A stretch of 64,000 nt of DNA, taken from positions 805,503 through 869,502 of the forward strand of contig JXTC01000092.1 of assembly GCA_002914845.1 (NCBI GenBank), given 5' to 3'. This stretch comes from Trema orientale. Lineage: Eukaryota > Streptophyta > Magnoliopsida > Rosales > Cannabaceae. Positions within the stretch are counted from its first letter, which is position 1. The number at the start of each line of letters is the position of its first letter. The notes under the pieces are model-generated. The model had not been told where the DNA came from. It made no database searches and saw nothing but the letters and a program-made list of their open reading frames with translations. Below are positions 12,301 through 24,886 of the stretch, one piece after another. Position numbers and translations under genes: made by a program.

Positions 12301-13014
12301 GAATTCACGTCTTTGGGGATGTGCCATCATCACCTCTAGTTGGAGTTCTCCAGGTTTGGATTTCATAGTTCCCCTTATGATGACATGTTCCATTTCATTG
12401 TCAATGAATTTGCAAGCCTTGTTCAAATTGTTTATATTACCTTCACTATATGCTGGTCTTTTAACGTCTTTGAGCATTTTTCTTACCAGTAACGTGAAGT
12501 TATACTGGTCTTTATACATCTTTGAGCTTTTTTTCTACTTTGTTATGCAGGACAATATCAACGATTGGAGGAAGACTTCCATTATTTTGAGCTCTATTCT
12601 GTTTCCAGCAGCAATAATATGGTTTATAGGTAGGTTTCTATTAGTTGCGAACTGTTTAAAAATTCACCCTAAAATACAGAGACAAAAAACATTCCAGATT
12701 GCACTTCTTATATCAAAAGTGCATTCTATTCAGGCCACTGGTCATTTTAACTCATAACATATTTGTCTCGTAAGAACTTTGGCAAATAGGTTTATTTCCT
12801 ACTTTTAGATGAAAATTTTCATTTTATTCAATTCTTTGAAAATGAAAAAATAAAAACCATATGTGCCATGGCAGGAATATTTCTTAAGAGCGTGGATAAG
12901 TTTAATGAAGACGTTGAAAATCCCATTCCCAGCAGTGAAAAATCAAACACAACACCTTTGCTTGATGGGGAAACACCAGAAACCAAATCTTCTTCTGCTG
13001 AACCATCACTGTGA
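6316..13014 (+). CDS. Spinster-like major facilitator transporter (probable sphingolipid transporter spinster homolog)
   Basis: Sixteen exons: 6316-6428, 7476-7607, 8262-8363, 8789-8893, 9035-9110, 9271-9345, 9517-9619, 9694-9759, 9937-10024, 10860-10957, 11215-11291, 11500-11613, 11851-11970, 12225-12353, 12551-12629, 12875-13014. They total 1617 nt, that is 538 residues plus stop, slightly longer than Arabidopsis SPNS proteins as I recall them. Seen: an acidic, Ser/Thr-rich N-terminus; a first membrane segment from about residue 39 ending in NYVDRGAI, with the family's conserved Asp-Arg pair at 53-54; GVGEASF in exon 5; GAYSYWGPKA in exon 11; many hydrophobic segments, as in a 12-helix MFS fold; and a polar tail with a dileucine-like TTPLLDGE in exon 16. 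Known: Spinster proteins are membrane carriers of sphingolipid or lysolipid; plant substrates are little studied. Every junction is GT-AG and in phase. The exon 9 donor is the least certain. Intron 1 carries a solo LTR. No defect was seen, so it is probably functional. Confidence 0.93.
6478..6952 (-). mobile_element. solo LTR inside SPNS intron 1
   Basis: A 475-bp repeat begins TGATGTAGG and ends CCTATGTCA, with a perfect 5-bp duplication TTTTG at 6473-6477 and 6953-6957. The minus strand carries a TATA-like ctataaatagg near the middle, giving the orientation. Size and purine-rich U5-like part suit a copia LTR. No internal region is present, so recombination between two LTRs presumably removed the rest. 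It lies wholly within intron 1 and does not touch the splice sites. Confidence 0.8.
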
Positions 13015-14090
13015 TTTATATTTTTTTCTTCCCGGTTTTCTGTTTTGGTGCATTTTTACCTAACTGTAAATAAGTTCCATGCAGTTCTTTTCTTTCTTTT
13101 TTCTTCTATAGTTTTCTTAGATTAATGCTCTTCGAATCTTCTTATTTCTTTATTTTATTTTCTGAGTTTCTTCGAGTGTAAATGTGACAGAAGATTTTAA
13201 GTTTTGGGTATGTAAAGTTCCTTCCCTCGTTGTTGTCATATGTTGACCTCTTTAATTAAGAGAGGCGAAGATAGAAAAAGAATGATGAGAATAGAGCCTA
13301 AAGAATGAAATATATATATATATATATATATTTGGTTAATTCAGTGTTCATGAGATTTATGGTAGCGTAAATGCTCTTCCAATGTCAGGGATGGCTGAAG
13401 TCAGGAATTTTTGTCAGTGAGTAGCGTTAATGATTTTTGGTGTGGTCAGGATGGATGAAGTCATGAATTTTTTTCAGTGAAGACTTAAGTTAAATGATCT
13501 AACAATTTTTATTTTTATTTTTTGAATAACAACAAAATATTAAGAACTAATAATTAAATGCTACAATTGTCTCCCACAGACACTCATGCTATGAAAATAT
13601 CGTGTAATAAATAAGTTTAAATCAAAGTATTAAGTTTGGTAGAGTGTGTGTTATTTTTTTTTAAATATGTAGTAAGTGGTTGCCAGTAGTTAAACTCTAC
13701 TTTTTATTACAAAAAAAAATCAAAGTATTAAGTAGGATAATCACTAAGAAATCGAAACCAAAACAACACTAACTCCTCTCACAACAAAATAGAAATTTCA
13801 GTTTTATACATTATACAAAACTTACTGAACGAAAGGCAAAGCGAATCCTGACTCTTTAATAGAACGTAATTTAACAATATATAACTTTGTTTCGCTTACA
13901 TATATAGCTTAGGTTATACGATAGCCACTGAGCAAGAGATCTGAAACCAAACACTAGGAAACTACCTAAAAGATAAAAGATTACAATCAGATAATTGCAA
14001 AAGAAAATCAGAATAAAACTAAATAAGGAAACCACCTAAAAGATCAAATAAATTACAGATGATTACAAAGGAAAAAAAATACAATTATCC
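13015..14090. other. 3' flank of SPNS gene, no further gene
   Basis: The first 150-200 bp after the stop are T-rich and presumably hold the 3' UTR; no unambiguous poly(A) signal could be picked out. An (AT)n run lies at 13310-13331. From about 13730 the sequence may belong to the 3' end of the copia element that follows, but its outer LTR border could not be fixed. Confidence 0.4.
13310..13331. repeat. (AT)n microsatellite
   Basis: About 11 uninterrupted TA dinucleotides. Likely to be length-variable. Confidence 0.9.
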
Positions 14091-14205
14091 TCCATAATTT
14101 TAGGTAACAAAATCAATGGAAGAATTATTCTAAATTTGCCCCCTCAAGATAGGGTTCGACAACACCATTCTTGACCAGATTACCCTTCAGAGCCACAACA
14201 GGCAT

Positions 14206-14397
14206 AGTGGGGGCTTGAGCCCCCGCTAAATTTTTATTTTTAGAAAAATACCTAAACATTTATATATATTTAGAATTTTAGACTTAAATTGTATATAAAA
14301 ATCCCGTCTCAATATAGACAAAATATAAAATAAGTCCCAAATAAAAAAAATTATATTTTTAGCCTCCACTAAACTAAAATCCTGGCTCCATCACTGG
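14206..14397. mobile_element. short interspersed insert (SINE- or MITE-like) within the copia RNase H region
   Basis: A block of about 190 bp interrupts the copia coding region. One end is agtgggggcttgagccccc. The other, read in reverse, is ccagtgatggagccagg. The 'cagtgg.ggagc' end recurs at about 50965 in the same window. This 'sum of AT-rich core plus GTGGAGCCAGG end' is common in plant genomes, but I cannot assign it firmly to a SINE or a DNA-transposon family. No terminal poly(A) was seen. Confidence 0.45.
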
Positions 14398-17300
14398 ATT
14401 TTATTAATGCATCGGCAAGTTGGTCAGCAGCGAAAGCATGAGACACACGAAAAATACCGTCTTGAACATACTATCAAACAAAGTGAAAGTCAATGGCAAT
14501 ACGCTTCATGTAAGAAAACAAAACTAGATTGGCACACAGGTTCGTCGCCCCCACATTATCATAATAGAATGGTAGAGGTAAAAGAAGTAAGACACCAAGC
14601 TCTGTCAAAAGAGAAGACAACTGTAGTAGTTTGGTAGCAGCAGAGGCAGCCCCATGTTAATCCACTTCAGTAGAAGACTGAGCAATAGGACGTTGTTTCT
14701 TGGAGCTCCAAGAAATGAGATTATGAACCAAGAAATTCATATATGCACACGGTGGAAGTACGATCATCATGATTTTTGTTCCAGCCAGCATTAGAAAAGG
14801 CATGTAGTGTAAGAGGAGAATCTTGGCGAAAGAACAAGCCATGATGTTTTGACGGCAAGCCAATGGTTGATTATAGGTTGATGCATAAATTGAGAGAGCT
14901 TTGGTAACTGTAAAGGCAATTACAGGATGTGTAATAGAAAGATACTGAAGACTACCCACCATCAAGCTAACATTTAGAGGCATCAGTGAGAGAGGTCCCG
15001 TCACAACCCAAACCCACAGGAGGAGAATTTCACAAATAGATATTTATAAGTTGCTTTAGAAAAGTTAAGAAACTTTAATTTTTCAGAAAAATGACAACTA
15101 GTTTCAAAACGACATCTTCTATAAAAGTTTATAAAAATAGTCCAAAATATAAATTCCCACAGCTTTGTGATCACTATTAAACATAGACCGTTAATATAAG
15201 TCATAAAAACATATCTAAACATCATCATCATCGTCACTAATAGACATAATAATTATATAGACCAAATCTATAATATGAGCCATAGTGTTTCATTTCAAGT
15301 CCAAGATAATTAAAATAAAAATCTCCAAGTGGTTACCAACAACTACGTATAATCACAGAGCTTCCCCTACTCTTTTTGCTAGACCACCCAGGTGACACTG
15401 CACACCACCCGAGAGAGGAAAAGATAGGGTGAGCATGCGAATACTTAGTAAGAATTCAATTACTTTTTGTTGGATAGCTGTAATTTTTCAGACTTGTACG
15501 GTTAGTAATTTTCTAAAATCCATTTATAAAATTAAGTTCTCAAATCATCTCAGTAATCATGTTCAAATCACATAATAAAAAAAAATCTAAAATCCACAAC
15601 ATTATACATATCATAAATCAACTATAAACATGATTGAGCTCTCATCCTCCCAGTACGGCCCTGTAATACCCCTTTACTAGAGGTACCTAACATCCTAACA
15701 TTACTCGGAGGTGTATCAGAAAATCCTGCATAGGTGCCTAGGTCTCTCACCTAGTGCTGCAACAACTCCCCAGCGATCTAAACTATCGCAATGTAATAAT
15801 GGAACTTAAGTGTGTGATCATATGGTATGTACAACATGTAACAGAGTTCGTAATAATCATGCATCCGATATATCAATAAAATCATGCTTTAAAACCCATT
15901 TGGAATTATTCTAGAATTTAATAAAAATCGGACAACATAATAGCTGTCTTTTCCCAAAACCACAATTTTAAAACCTGCATAAAAATAACATAATTTAATC
16001 TCAGAACAATCCAATACATTTCAATGGCTCACAGATCAATGAATTATCCATTCAAATCATTTTCATCCAAAATTGTCCACATTTTCAAAAATAGGTCATA
16101 ATACACATTTTAAAATAAAATAAGTATAAAAACTAGGTAATTGAACCCCTACCTTGCTCTGATAGCTATGTGAAGTTATCGGCGCTCGTTGAAATTTTTG
16201 TTGGTCAATTGGCCGCTCGAGAGGTCGTTTCCGGAATCCCGTTCGCTCACTTTGAAGAGTGGCTTGTACAATGAAGCCTTCAATTGAACACGAAAAACAC
16301 CATTGCGTTCTTAGTGTTCAAAATATCAATGTTAGGTATATAACTCGATTAATTTGGGTCCGAGCTGAAACCAGACCCTTGGCACGCGAAACGAGATGAA
16401 ATCTTCAGCCTCGTAAATAGAATTTCATGCCACTTTGAAACATAGCGATGCTATATATCAAAGCTTTTCTAGACCTTAATAAGTCCAAATTCAAGGTCGA
16501 AGCTTCGTTTCGAGGCCTCGAGCTTCAAACAAGCCTTAATTACCAAAGTTACAAAAATATCATTTTTCTAAAAATATTTGCAAAACTGCCAGCTTTTCAA
16601 CAAAGATTTTCTCATAGCCCATTTTTCAACTCTACTCAACTCATACATTCTCAGTATCACAACATTCACACCATTTTTCACACTAGGTGTCACAACAATA
16701 TAATAATCTTCCCAAAAATATTTATGAAAATGCCACAATTTATTATGAAATTGTCCAAATTAACTTGAAACACTCACCGAAGTTGATTCGAGCGGAATTG
16801 ATGACTGGGACCAGTTGGGTTAGACTCGGGGAAGGTTGGACTTGTCAGTAATGGCAGGAAACAATGCCATTAGGCCCTAAAAATGCCGAAAACGGCCGCA
16901 ATAGCCGCGGTAAAGCGCGACTTTACCATGCACCTAGGCTGTTTACCAAAGCCGGCGGTGTGGCTTCGCTGGACATCGTTGAATCGGTTGGTTGGAGCTC
17001 ATGGCTTGGGTCAATGGTGGTGGCCATATTTTAGTCTAGGCATCAAGGTGGTTTGAGGGAGAAAAAGGGTATGAGAAGGAGAGAATCACGTGAGTTTAGG
17101 GATTTGGTTTTCAAATTGGGAAAAAATGCCACTTGCAGATCTAGAATTGTTATGCGAAATGCATATACTTAAAATAATCGCAAATGCACGAGTCATAAAC
17201 AAAAAGTGATAAGAAAGTTGTTGATCTCACGAGGAATTGAGTATTAAATTGCCGTTAAGAATCGAGATTATCATAACCTAACTTTATTTAGGCAATCGAA

Positions 17301-17887
17301 CTAAATGAATATATACTTAAATAAATATAAATATAAATATAAAAATAAAAATTAAATATGGAAACCTCTATGCACAAATTTACTAGGGGATTGAATTCAT
17401 CTAACTATCAACTATGTCTTTTGATCACCAATTGCATTCTAATCCATTATTCTTAATTTATAAGCAAAGAACCCCATGGTATTTCTACTCCTTCTCTCGA
17501 GTGCTAAGTGACTACTCCTTCTGATTCTAATATCTGTATTTTGAATCTAGAAATAAAAAATTTATTATGTTTAATAGTTCTTTGATCATAGATTCAAAGA
17601 AATTATAGATTCTCTCAAACTCTACAAAATCCTAAGTTATACTATCCTATGTGTTAGCCCAAAATTAGCTAACCCAGAGGAGGGGGGAGGGGGGGAGAGG
17701 GAGGTGAATTAGGTTTTAAAAACTTTTGCAAACTTTTCTTGATAAATAAATAAATTATGCAAATAATGACAATAACAAGTAAAAGTAGCTTACTAGTATG
17801 TACAAGCCCAAATAAATAAATTAAAGAGATAGGAAAAGAGAAATGCAAACACTATTTTTACTAGGTTCAACAAATACGACGGTTTGT

Positions 17888-19588
17888 AACACTCGTACTC
17901 TTAAGAAAGAAAAAGAAAGCGACAATGGTAACACTCGTACTCTTCCTCATGCTCATCCTAAAGACCGAATTCTAGGTGATCCCTTACAAGGAGTCAAGAC
18001 TAGAGTATCACGTAGAAACATTTATAACAACAAGGCTTTTATCTCTAAAATTGAACTAAAAAGCTTTAAAGATACCGAAAAAGATAAATCATGGATTTTA
18101 GTTATGCAAGAAGAATTAAATCAATTTGAAAGAAGTGATCTATAGGAATTAGTTCCTAGACCTAAGGACCAATCGGTTATTGGAACTAAGTGGTTCTTTA
18201 GAAATAAAGTAGATGAGCATGCGGTGATTGTGAGAAACAAAGCTAGATTAGTGGCTCAAGATTTCAATCAAGAAGAAGGTATCGATTATGAAGAAACCTT
18301 CGCACCCGTAGCAAGATTAGAGCCCATAAGGATGCTCTTAGCATTTGCTTGTCATAAATATTTCATCTTATACCAAATGGATGTTAAGAGTCCATTTTTA
18401 AATGAATAAATTTTAGAAAAAGTATTTGTAGCCCAACCTCCTGGTTTTTAAAATCATAAGTATCCGGATCATGTTTTCAAATTGAAAGTAGCTCTTTATG
18501 ATTTAAAGCAATCTTCTAGAGCTTGGTATGATAGATTAAGTAAATTTTTGATTTTAAATGGTTTTACTATTGAAAAAGCGGATAGTACTCTTTTTATAAA
18601 AAGAAAAATGGGAGAGATGATTATAGTCCAAATTTATGTTGATGATATTATATTTGGTGCTACTAATGTTTCTCTTTGTGAAGAATTCTCTAAATGTATG
18701 CATAATGAGTTTGAAATGAGCATGATGGGAGAGCTCAATTTTTTCCTTGGACTTCAAATCAAACAAAGCAAAGAAGGCATTTTCATCGATCAATCCAAGT
18801 ACATCAAGGATATGCTAAAAACAATCGATATGGAGAACTCCAAGCCAATGAGAACATCTATGAGCTCTTCAATCAAACGTGACAAAGATGAAAATGGTAA
18901 AGCAATGGATATCACTAAATATCGAGGTATGATCGGCTCACTTCTTTACTTAACAGCTAGTAGACCAGATGTAATGTTTAGTATTTGTCTATGTACTAGA
19001 TTTCAATCTAATCCTAAGGAATCATATCTTAGTATAATTAAACATATTTTGAAATATTTTCATGGCACTATGAACATAGGATTATGATATCCGAAAGACA
19101 CACACTTTAACATTATTAGTTTTTCGGATGCGGACTTTGCCGGTTGTCAAACCAACTGCAAGAACACTAGTGGCACTTGTCATTTTCTTGGTTACTCACT
19201 TGTGTTATGGTTTAGCAAGAAACAAAATTCTGTTGCTCTTTCTACTACTGAAGCCAAATATATATCCGCTGGTAGTTGTTGTGCTCAAATTCTTTGGATG
19301 AAACGAACTCTAATGGATTTTGGAATGGATTATAATCATGTGCCTATTAAATGGGATAATACTAGTGCTATTAATTTGTCCAAAAATCCAATTTTGCATT
19401 CATGTGCTAAGCATATTGACATTAGACATCATTTTCTTCGTGATCATATGCAAAAAGATGACATTGTATTTGAGTTTGTATGTACAAAAAAACAAATAGC
19501 TGATATTTTCACTGAACCTCTTAGCGAGGATTGTTTTTACATGATTAGTAGAGAACTTGGCATGATTGATTATAATGAGCTTTATTGA
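17888..19588 (+). pseudogene. copia RT and RNase H portion of the Sirevirus-like element
   Basis: Copia hallmarks are directly visible: [19 protein letters not shown], then [48 protein letters not shown] (the YVDD catalytic box of reverse transcriptase), SLLYLTASRPD, and in the RNase H part SKKQNSVALSTTEAKY. The order RT then RNase H is standard for copia pol. The frame is interrupted in several places and cannot make a whole product. It faces the opposite way to the gag and integrase of the same element. Confidence 0.88.
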
Positions 19589-20099
19589 TTTATTTTTGTT
19601 TAAAAAGTGTTTGATTTGTTGTATATGTTTGTTAAATTGTTAATTTCCAATTGTTTTCGTTATTGGTTTAAGCATTTCCACTGTTTTAAATCGATTTTCA
19701 CTGAAAAATAGTGAAAACAGGGGGAATCGGCAGACCGAAAAGATTTTTGGTCTACTGAAAAACCCCTCTGGATAGTCCTTTCTTTTCTGCTGGAATCGAC
19801 AGATTTAAAAAAACGCGCAGAGCTGCAAGTTTTTAAGCCTTTTTTATTTTTTCTCACTCATTTTTCACACTCTCTCCACCGAAAACTCTCTCTCTCTCAC
19901 ACCCTAAAACTTTCTTTTCACTCTCCCACTCAATTTTCTCTCTAAATCATTCAATTATCTCCCAATCAAAGTTGTTTTCATCGCTTTTTCACTCTTACTC
20001 TTTGATTTCCACACTCTTTTTGCATCTAAATTAGATTGTTCATCCTCTCAAACCCTAGATTTCAAAATTCCCTTGTGCTTCATCTTGTCATCTCTTGTC

Positions 20100-21190
20100 C
20101 AATGGCTCCAAGAAGAGAAAACCCAAGGCATAAAGGCAAGGAAATTCGACCTGAGGAACATGAAAAACGTACTAAGAACCTTCAATTTTAGAGACCTAGC
20201 CTATGTAAAATTTCCTGACTACATGGAGAGCATGGGATGGACTGAATTCTGCTCCATTAGAGAGACAGGATATCCTAAACTGGTTAGGAGATTCTATACT
20301 AGTGCCAATATCTCTAGGGGATAACATGTTATCTATGGTTCCCTTAAGGGAATAGATTTTGAGATCACTAAACGACTCCTAGCTGATATTTACTTTTGGA
20401 TGATTACAAATTCTCCATAACCAACTCTTAGCCTATGCTTGCCGATTTTGACCCTCAATAAGCCCTACATCGAGTCTGTTCCCTTGACAGTTTTCAGCCT
20501 AAGCCCCGAGGCACTAATCTTAATCTAGAGGCCACAATTCTATTCCAGTTTGTGTCTCAAAACATAATCCCTAGAGGTGGCCATTGGGATGCACCCATAT
20601 TCTGTGATCTTGGTTTTGTTGATTCCATTCTTGTTGGGAGAAAGTTGAAACTACCTTATTTCATTATTCATGAGATGATCAATGCCATAGAAAATAAGAG
20701 ACCTTCTCTTCCTTATGTTTTTCTCCTTACTCGTATCTTCCAACACTTCAACATTCCACCATTTGATGAGGCCGAACGTAAACCATAGACTATTGACATT
20801 GAGATCAACAACAAGACCTTCAGTCTTATGGGATTCAATTTCGTCAACAAAGAATGGATGGCCAAAACCAAGCAAGGACGTGATCATGGAACGGGGGCTC
20901 AACAAGAAGCTGGCGGTAGTGGTGCTGGAGCTGCTAAAGGCGCTCATGCTGAGGAGACTCCTGCACAATAATTTGACTTCACTGACGCTTTCAACAGCCT
21001 GTCTGAATGCATCAACACCGTCCAGCTTGACATCCAGCACTCGCATAACACCGAGTTAGAGCACTATCAGATTCTATCAGCTGATATCAACTCTGTCCGA
21101 CAACATCAAGAGTGACAATTCCAAATCATTCAAGACTAATAGGACGAGATGATGAGGATGATGCAATCCTTCTTCGGCCGCTTTCCTCCT
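20100..21190 (+). pseudogene. extra 3' frame of the Sirevirus-like element (envelope-like / plant transposon protein)
   Basis: Downstream of RNase H lies a further coding region with DLAYVKFPDYMESMGWTEF near its start and a charged, Ala/Gly-rich later part. Some Sireviruses carry an extra frame, called envelope-like, in exactly this position. The segment also recalls the 'putative plant transposon protein' domain often seen in plant genomes. No signal peptide or clear membrane anchor was recognised. Interrupted and non-functional; the family assignment is tentative. Confidence 0.5.
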
Positions 21191-21679
21191 CCATAGCTCG
21201 TTTTAGAACTTGTGTTTCTTTAGTTATATCTTGTATGAATTCTATACTTTTGATATGGTTGTTTGCACTTCTATATATGAACTCTTTGTTTTTATTGGAT
21301 ATTTTATGATTATATCTTATATTTGCTTTATTCCTCTCTCTTGTGGTTCTCTTTTTGATGATATCAAAAGGGAGAGAAGAATGTGTTTTGATTTACAAAT
21401 GGTATCAATTTGATCATTATTTTTAATTGAAAATTAATCGGTATCAATGTGCTCATTCTATGTCTTCCTCACACAATTGGTATTTTTGAGGAAAAATATT
21501 CATAATTAGTATCTATGAGCAAAAATACTCAAAAACTCAAAATTTGCACCCTTTATAAGTTTAAAGGGGAGTTTCAATTTCTTTTTATTAAGCATATTTT
21601 GAGGAGAAGCATTTAAATGGTTAGTATCCGTGTTTATTTCTTATTCCTTACCCTTTTTAAATCAAATGTTTGTTATCAT

Positions 21680-22794
21680 CAAAAAGGGAGAGATTGTTGA
21701 GTCATGCTTTGTATCATCAATCCTACACTCATATTTTGAAGTTAACAAACATATGATTAAGACCTAATAATCTACTTGAGTGTATAGCAAGTTAAATTGA
21801 AAGGATCACAAGACATTCAAGATGGATTATGGAAAAAAGCTTGAAGACAAAGTTCAGGATTACAAGACTTAGACTAGCAAAGGTTATACACTTAGTTCTT
21901 ATATTTGAATATTTGTCTACACATCATATGATCTTAATGGCTCAAATTTTTAAAAAAATTAGAAATTTTCAAACCAAAACTGTCAAACCTGTTTATCTCC
22001 AATTAAAATAAGAAATTTATTTTAGACAAGTTTTTAAATTGATTCATGAATTTCTATAGTTTCCATATTACATAAAAAATCAATTTATGAAATCACATTT
22101 TAAAAATAATTAAAAAATACTTGAAATAAAATTCAAAACCTGCTCTCGAGTATTCGATCGATCGATTTCCCTGTCCAAACTTTTACAGCTTTTTGAATTC
22201 AACCATTAGAACCGCACTTTTAATGGCTAGTATTTTCGGTCGATCGAAAATGCACTTTCGGTCTACCAAAAATGACTGATTGTCTGTCAAACGGTCTAAA
22301 TTGGCTAGTTTTCATTCAAGCTATAAATAGAAGCTTTTCGAACACTTGAAACAACTTTTGAACATTCCTATATTGTTTTAAACATATTTTCAATTTATTC
22401 AAATCATCTTTTGTGAATCAAACTTTCAAATCCACTTTTTCACAAAAATTACTTGAGCCAAACTGGATTATATCTTATGTTCTCATTTATTCTCTCTAGG
22501 CTTACCTTGTATCAATTATATTCTTAGAAGAGATTCTAGTTAAGTGTATCAATAAACAAAAACTAAAATTATATTTGTGAGGTGAGGTTGACACCGGATT
22601 CATAAACAATCCGGTTTAGGTGAGATTGGCACCGGAGTCTAAAACAATCCGAGTTAGACGTGATAGAGCCAGATTCAAAGCTATTGTAAAGACGTGAATG
22701 TACCTAAGGAGAAATCACTTGTTGTGTATAAGGGTCAGTCAAGCCCATTCTCTTGATCCGATAATGAAAAGATCGAAGTGGGTTGCCAAGAGCC
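21680..22794 (+). mobile_element. polypurine tract and LTR portion of the Sirevirus-like element
   Basis: The tract aaaagggagagattg at about 21681-21696 is the classic Sirevirus polypurine tract. It is followed at once by the LTR start tgttgagtcatgctttg, which is the reverse complement of the right outer border at 26237. The LTR sequence then runs on the plus strand to about 22.8 kb and includes 'ggtcgatcga' and 'ggtctaccaa' motifs. Confidence 0.8.
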
Positions 22795-22799
22795 TCTTC

Positions 22800-23290
22800 A
22801 ATTGTTTTCTCATTTACACTTGACTCATTCGGGCTTAGTTTCATAAATATAATATCATCAGCATCTAAATTTCTCTCCTCATGGAGAGCGTTAGACTCAT
22901 AAAAAAATAACATGCATTGATTCTTCTACTACCAATGTTCTCTTATTGAAAACTCTATAAGCTTTACAAGTAGTAGAATACCCAAGAAAAATACCAACAT
23001 CGGATTTTGAATCAAATTTTCCCAAATTATCTTTCATATTCAAAATAAAATATTTACAACCAAAAACTTTAAAATAACCAATGTTGAGTTTTCTATTCTT
23101 CCAAAGCTCATAAGGTGTCTTATTCAAAATTGGCGTTATCATAGCTCTATTCACAATATGACAAGTGATACTTACTACTTCGGCCCAAAAATATTTTGGC
23201 AAATCATTTTCATTTAGCATGCTTCGTGCCATTTCTTGTAGTGTTCTATTCTTTCTTTCTACAACTCCATTTTGTTATGGAGTTCCAGGA
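22800..23290 (-). pseudogene. copia integrase portion of the Sirevirus-like element
   Basis: The minus strand reads MARSMLNENDLPKYFWAEV, then ITCHIVNRAMITPILNKTPYE and FKVFGCKYFILN, the characteristic C-terminal half of a copia integrase. It continues towards the acidic linker before RT (DADDIIFMKLSPNES). It lies in the order expected downstream of the gag on the same strand. Fossil. Confidence 0.82.
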
Positions 23291-23329
23291 GCTGAAAAAT
23301 CATGATCAAAACTATTTTTATAGCAAAAA

Positions 23330-24680
23330 GCTTCTATTTCATCATTTTCAAACTCACCATTATGAGGTATTTTTGTTCTATAGAAGATTTATACCCAATA
23401 CCTCCTTTGTCAAAAATGCATTTTTGTCCACCAAGCATCATGTCAAAATTTTTCTTTCCATTTGTAAATTTGTGGACAATTTTAGTCAAGTCAAAAATTT
23501 TGTTATTTAAGGAAATGTTTTCTTTTGATAAAGTATCACAATTATCGCAAGATAGTTTCAGTTCCTTTTCTTTTGTGGATTCTTCAACCATTTTTAACAA
23601 ACTAAGAATTTCCTTTTTGAGAGCATTGTTATTGAAAATGAGTTTTTCATAATTTTTGTGTAAATTATTGAAATCACTCAATAAATTTTCATAAGATAAA
23701 TCAAAATCACTATCATTCTCACTAAATCACTACTAGTATCACTATCATCATGAAATTCACTATTAGGTTCAAGTGAGCTTACCTGATTTTCTATTGCTAT
23801 GAAGCACATGTTGGAAATTTCCTCTTGTTCCTCTCCTTCGGATTCTTCTTCTTCACTATCATCCCAAGTGGCTTTCATTGCCTTCTTCTTTATTTTTTTT
23901 CTCAAAGGACATTCATTCTTCATGTGACCTAGCTTTTTGCATTCAAAGCAAGTGATGAGATCATCTTTCATTTTCTTCTCTCGAAAGTTATTGCCTTTGA
24001 TGTTCTTCTTGAAATTCTTCTTTTTAAAATTTAGGTACTTCTTGTACCTTTTGGTAAGTAAGGCAATGTCTTCAAGTTCACTATCTGCACCTTCTTCTTC
24101 TTCCTCATGGCTTTCTTGCATAGCGACTTTAAGTGCAATTCCCTTCTTTTTCTTCTCCTCCTTCATTTTTATTTGTTTCTTTCATGAGAATTTCATGGGT
24201 CATAAGAGAACCTATAAGTTCTTTAAGAGGTAGCTTGCTAAGATCCTTTACTTTTTGAATAGCCACTACCTTGCTTCTATATGCTCGAGGAAGACTTCTA
24301 AGAATCTTGCTCGCCAACTCACCATTTGGAAAGATTTTTCTTAAAGCACCAAGAGAGTTAATAATGGAAGTAAATCTAGTGAACATCTGAGAAATAGATT
24401 CATCCTTTTCTATTTTGAACAACTCATAGTTTCTAGTAAAAATATTAATTCTAGTTTTCTTCATGAAACTAGTTCCTTGATATGACACTTCAAGCATATT
24501 CCACAATTCATGAGCATCCCTAACTTTTTCAACATTATTATATATGTTCCTATCTAGGCCACACATAAGAATATTTCTAGCTCTATCATTTTTGATGAAA
24601 GTGATTTGATCTTTTTCATCATATTCTTCTATGCCTTTTTCTACTTCTCTACCATCAACCAGTTTCGTTATTTTCAAAGA
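23330..24680 (-). pseudogene. copia gag (UBN2/retrotran-gag type) of the Sirevirus-like element
   Basis: Starting at about 24677 and read on the minus strand, the protein has NILMCGLDRNIYNNVEKV, ELWNMLEVSYQGT and ESISQMFTRFTSIINSLG, all typical of copia gag capsid. These are followed by a lysine- and glutamate-rich stretch and a CCHC zinc knuckle (CFECKKLGHMKNECP), then a coiled-coil-like segment in a second frame. The length and the acidic insert fit Sirevirus gag. Broken. Confidence 0.85.
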
Positions 24681-24872
24681 ACCTTTAGTGATAATATACC
24701 ATAATAAAAATTAATTGATATAAGATAAGTGTCCATACGATTTTTCCAATAGTTAAAATCACTTCTATTGAAAAATGGTAGTTTGGATGGAGACAACCCC
24801 TCGTATTGAAAAGAAAAGTCAGTTGGGCTAGCTATCTCAAAAACGGTTAAGTTTTAAAAATTTGAGCACCAA

Positions 24873-24884
24873 GCTCTGATACCA
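24873..24884 (-). other. primer-binding site matching initiator methionine tRNA
   Basis: The minus strand reads TGGTATCAGAGC, the usual copia primer-binding site complementary to the 3' end of initiator tRNA-Met. It lies 2 bp inside the 5' LTR border at 24887. This confirms that the LTR at 24887-26237 is the 5' LTR of a minus-strand element. Confidence 0.88.
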
Positions 24885-24886
24885 AT

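Noticed and set aside
14407-14637. 76-codon plus-strand frame
   Set aside because: Antisense to the RNase H region of the copia element.
16448-16768. 106-codon plus-strand frame
   Set aside because: Within the long solo LTR; matching sequence at 60.0-60.2 kb is not open. No protein features.
20651-21046. 131-codon minus-strand frame
   Set aside because: Opposite strand of the extra frame of the Sirevirus-like element; shadow.
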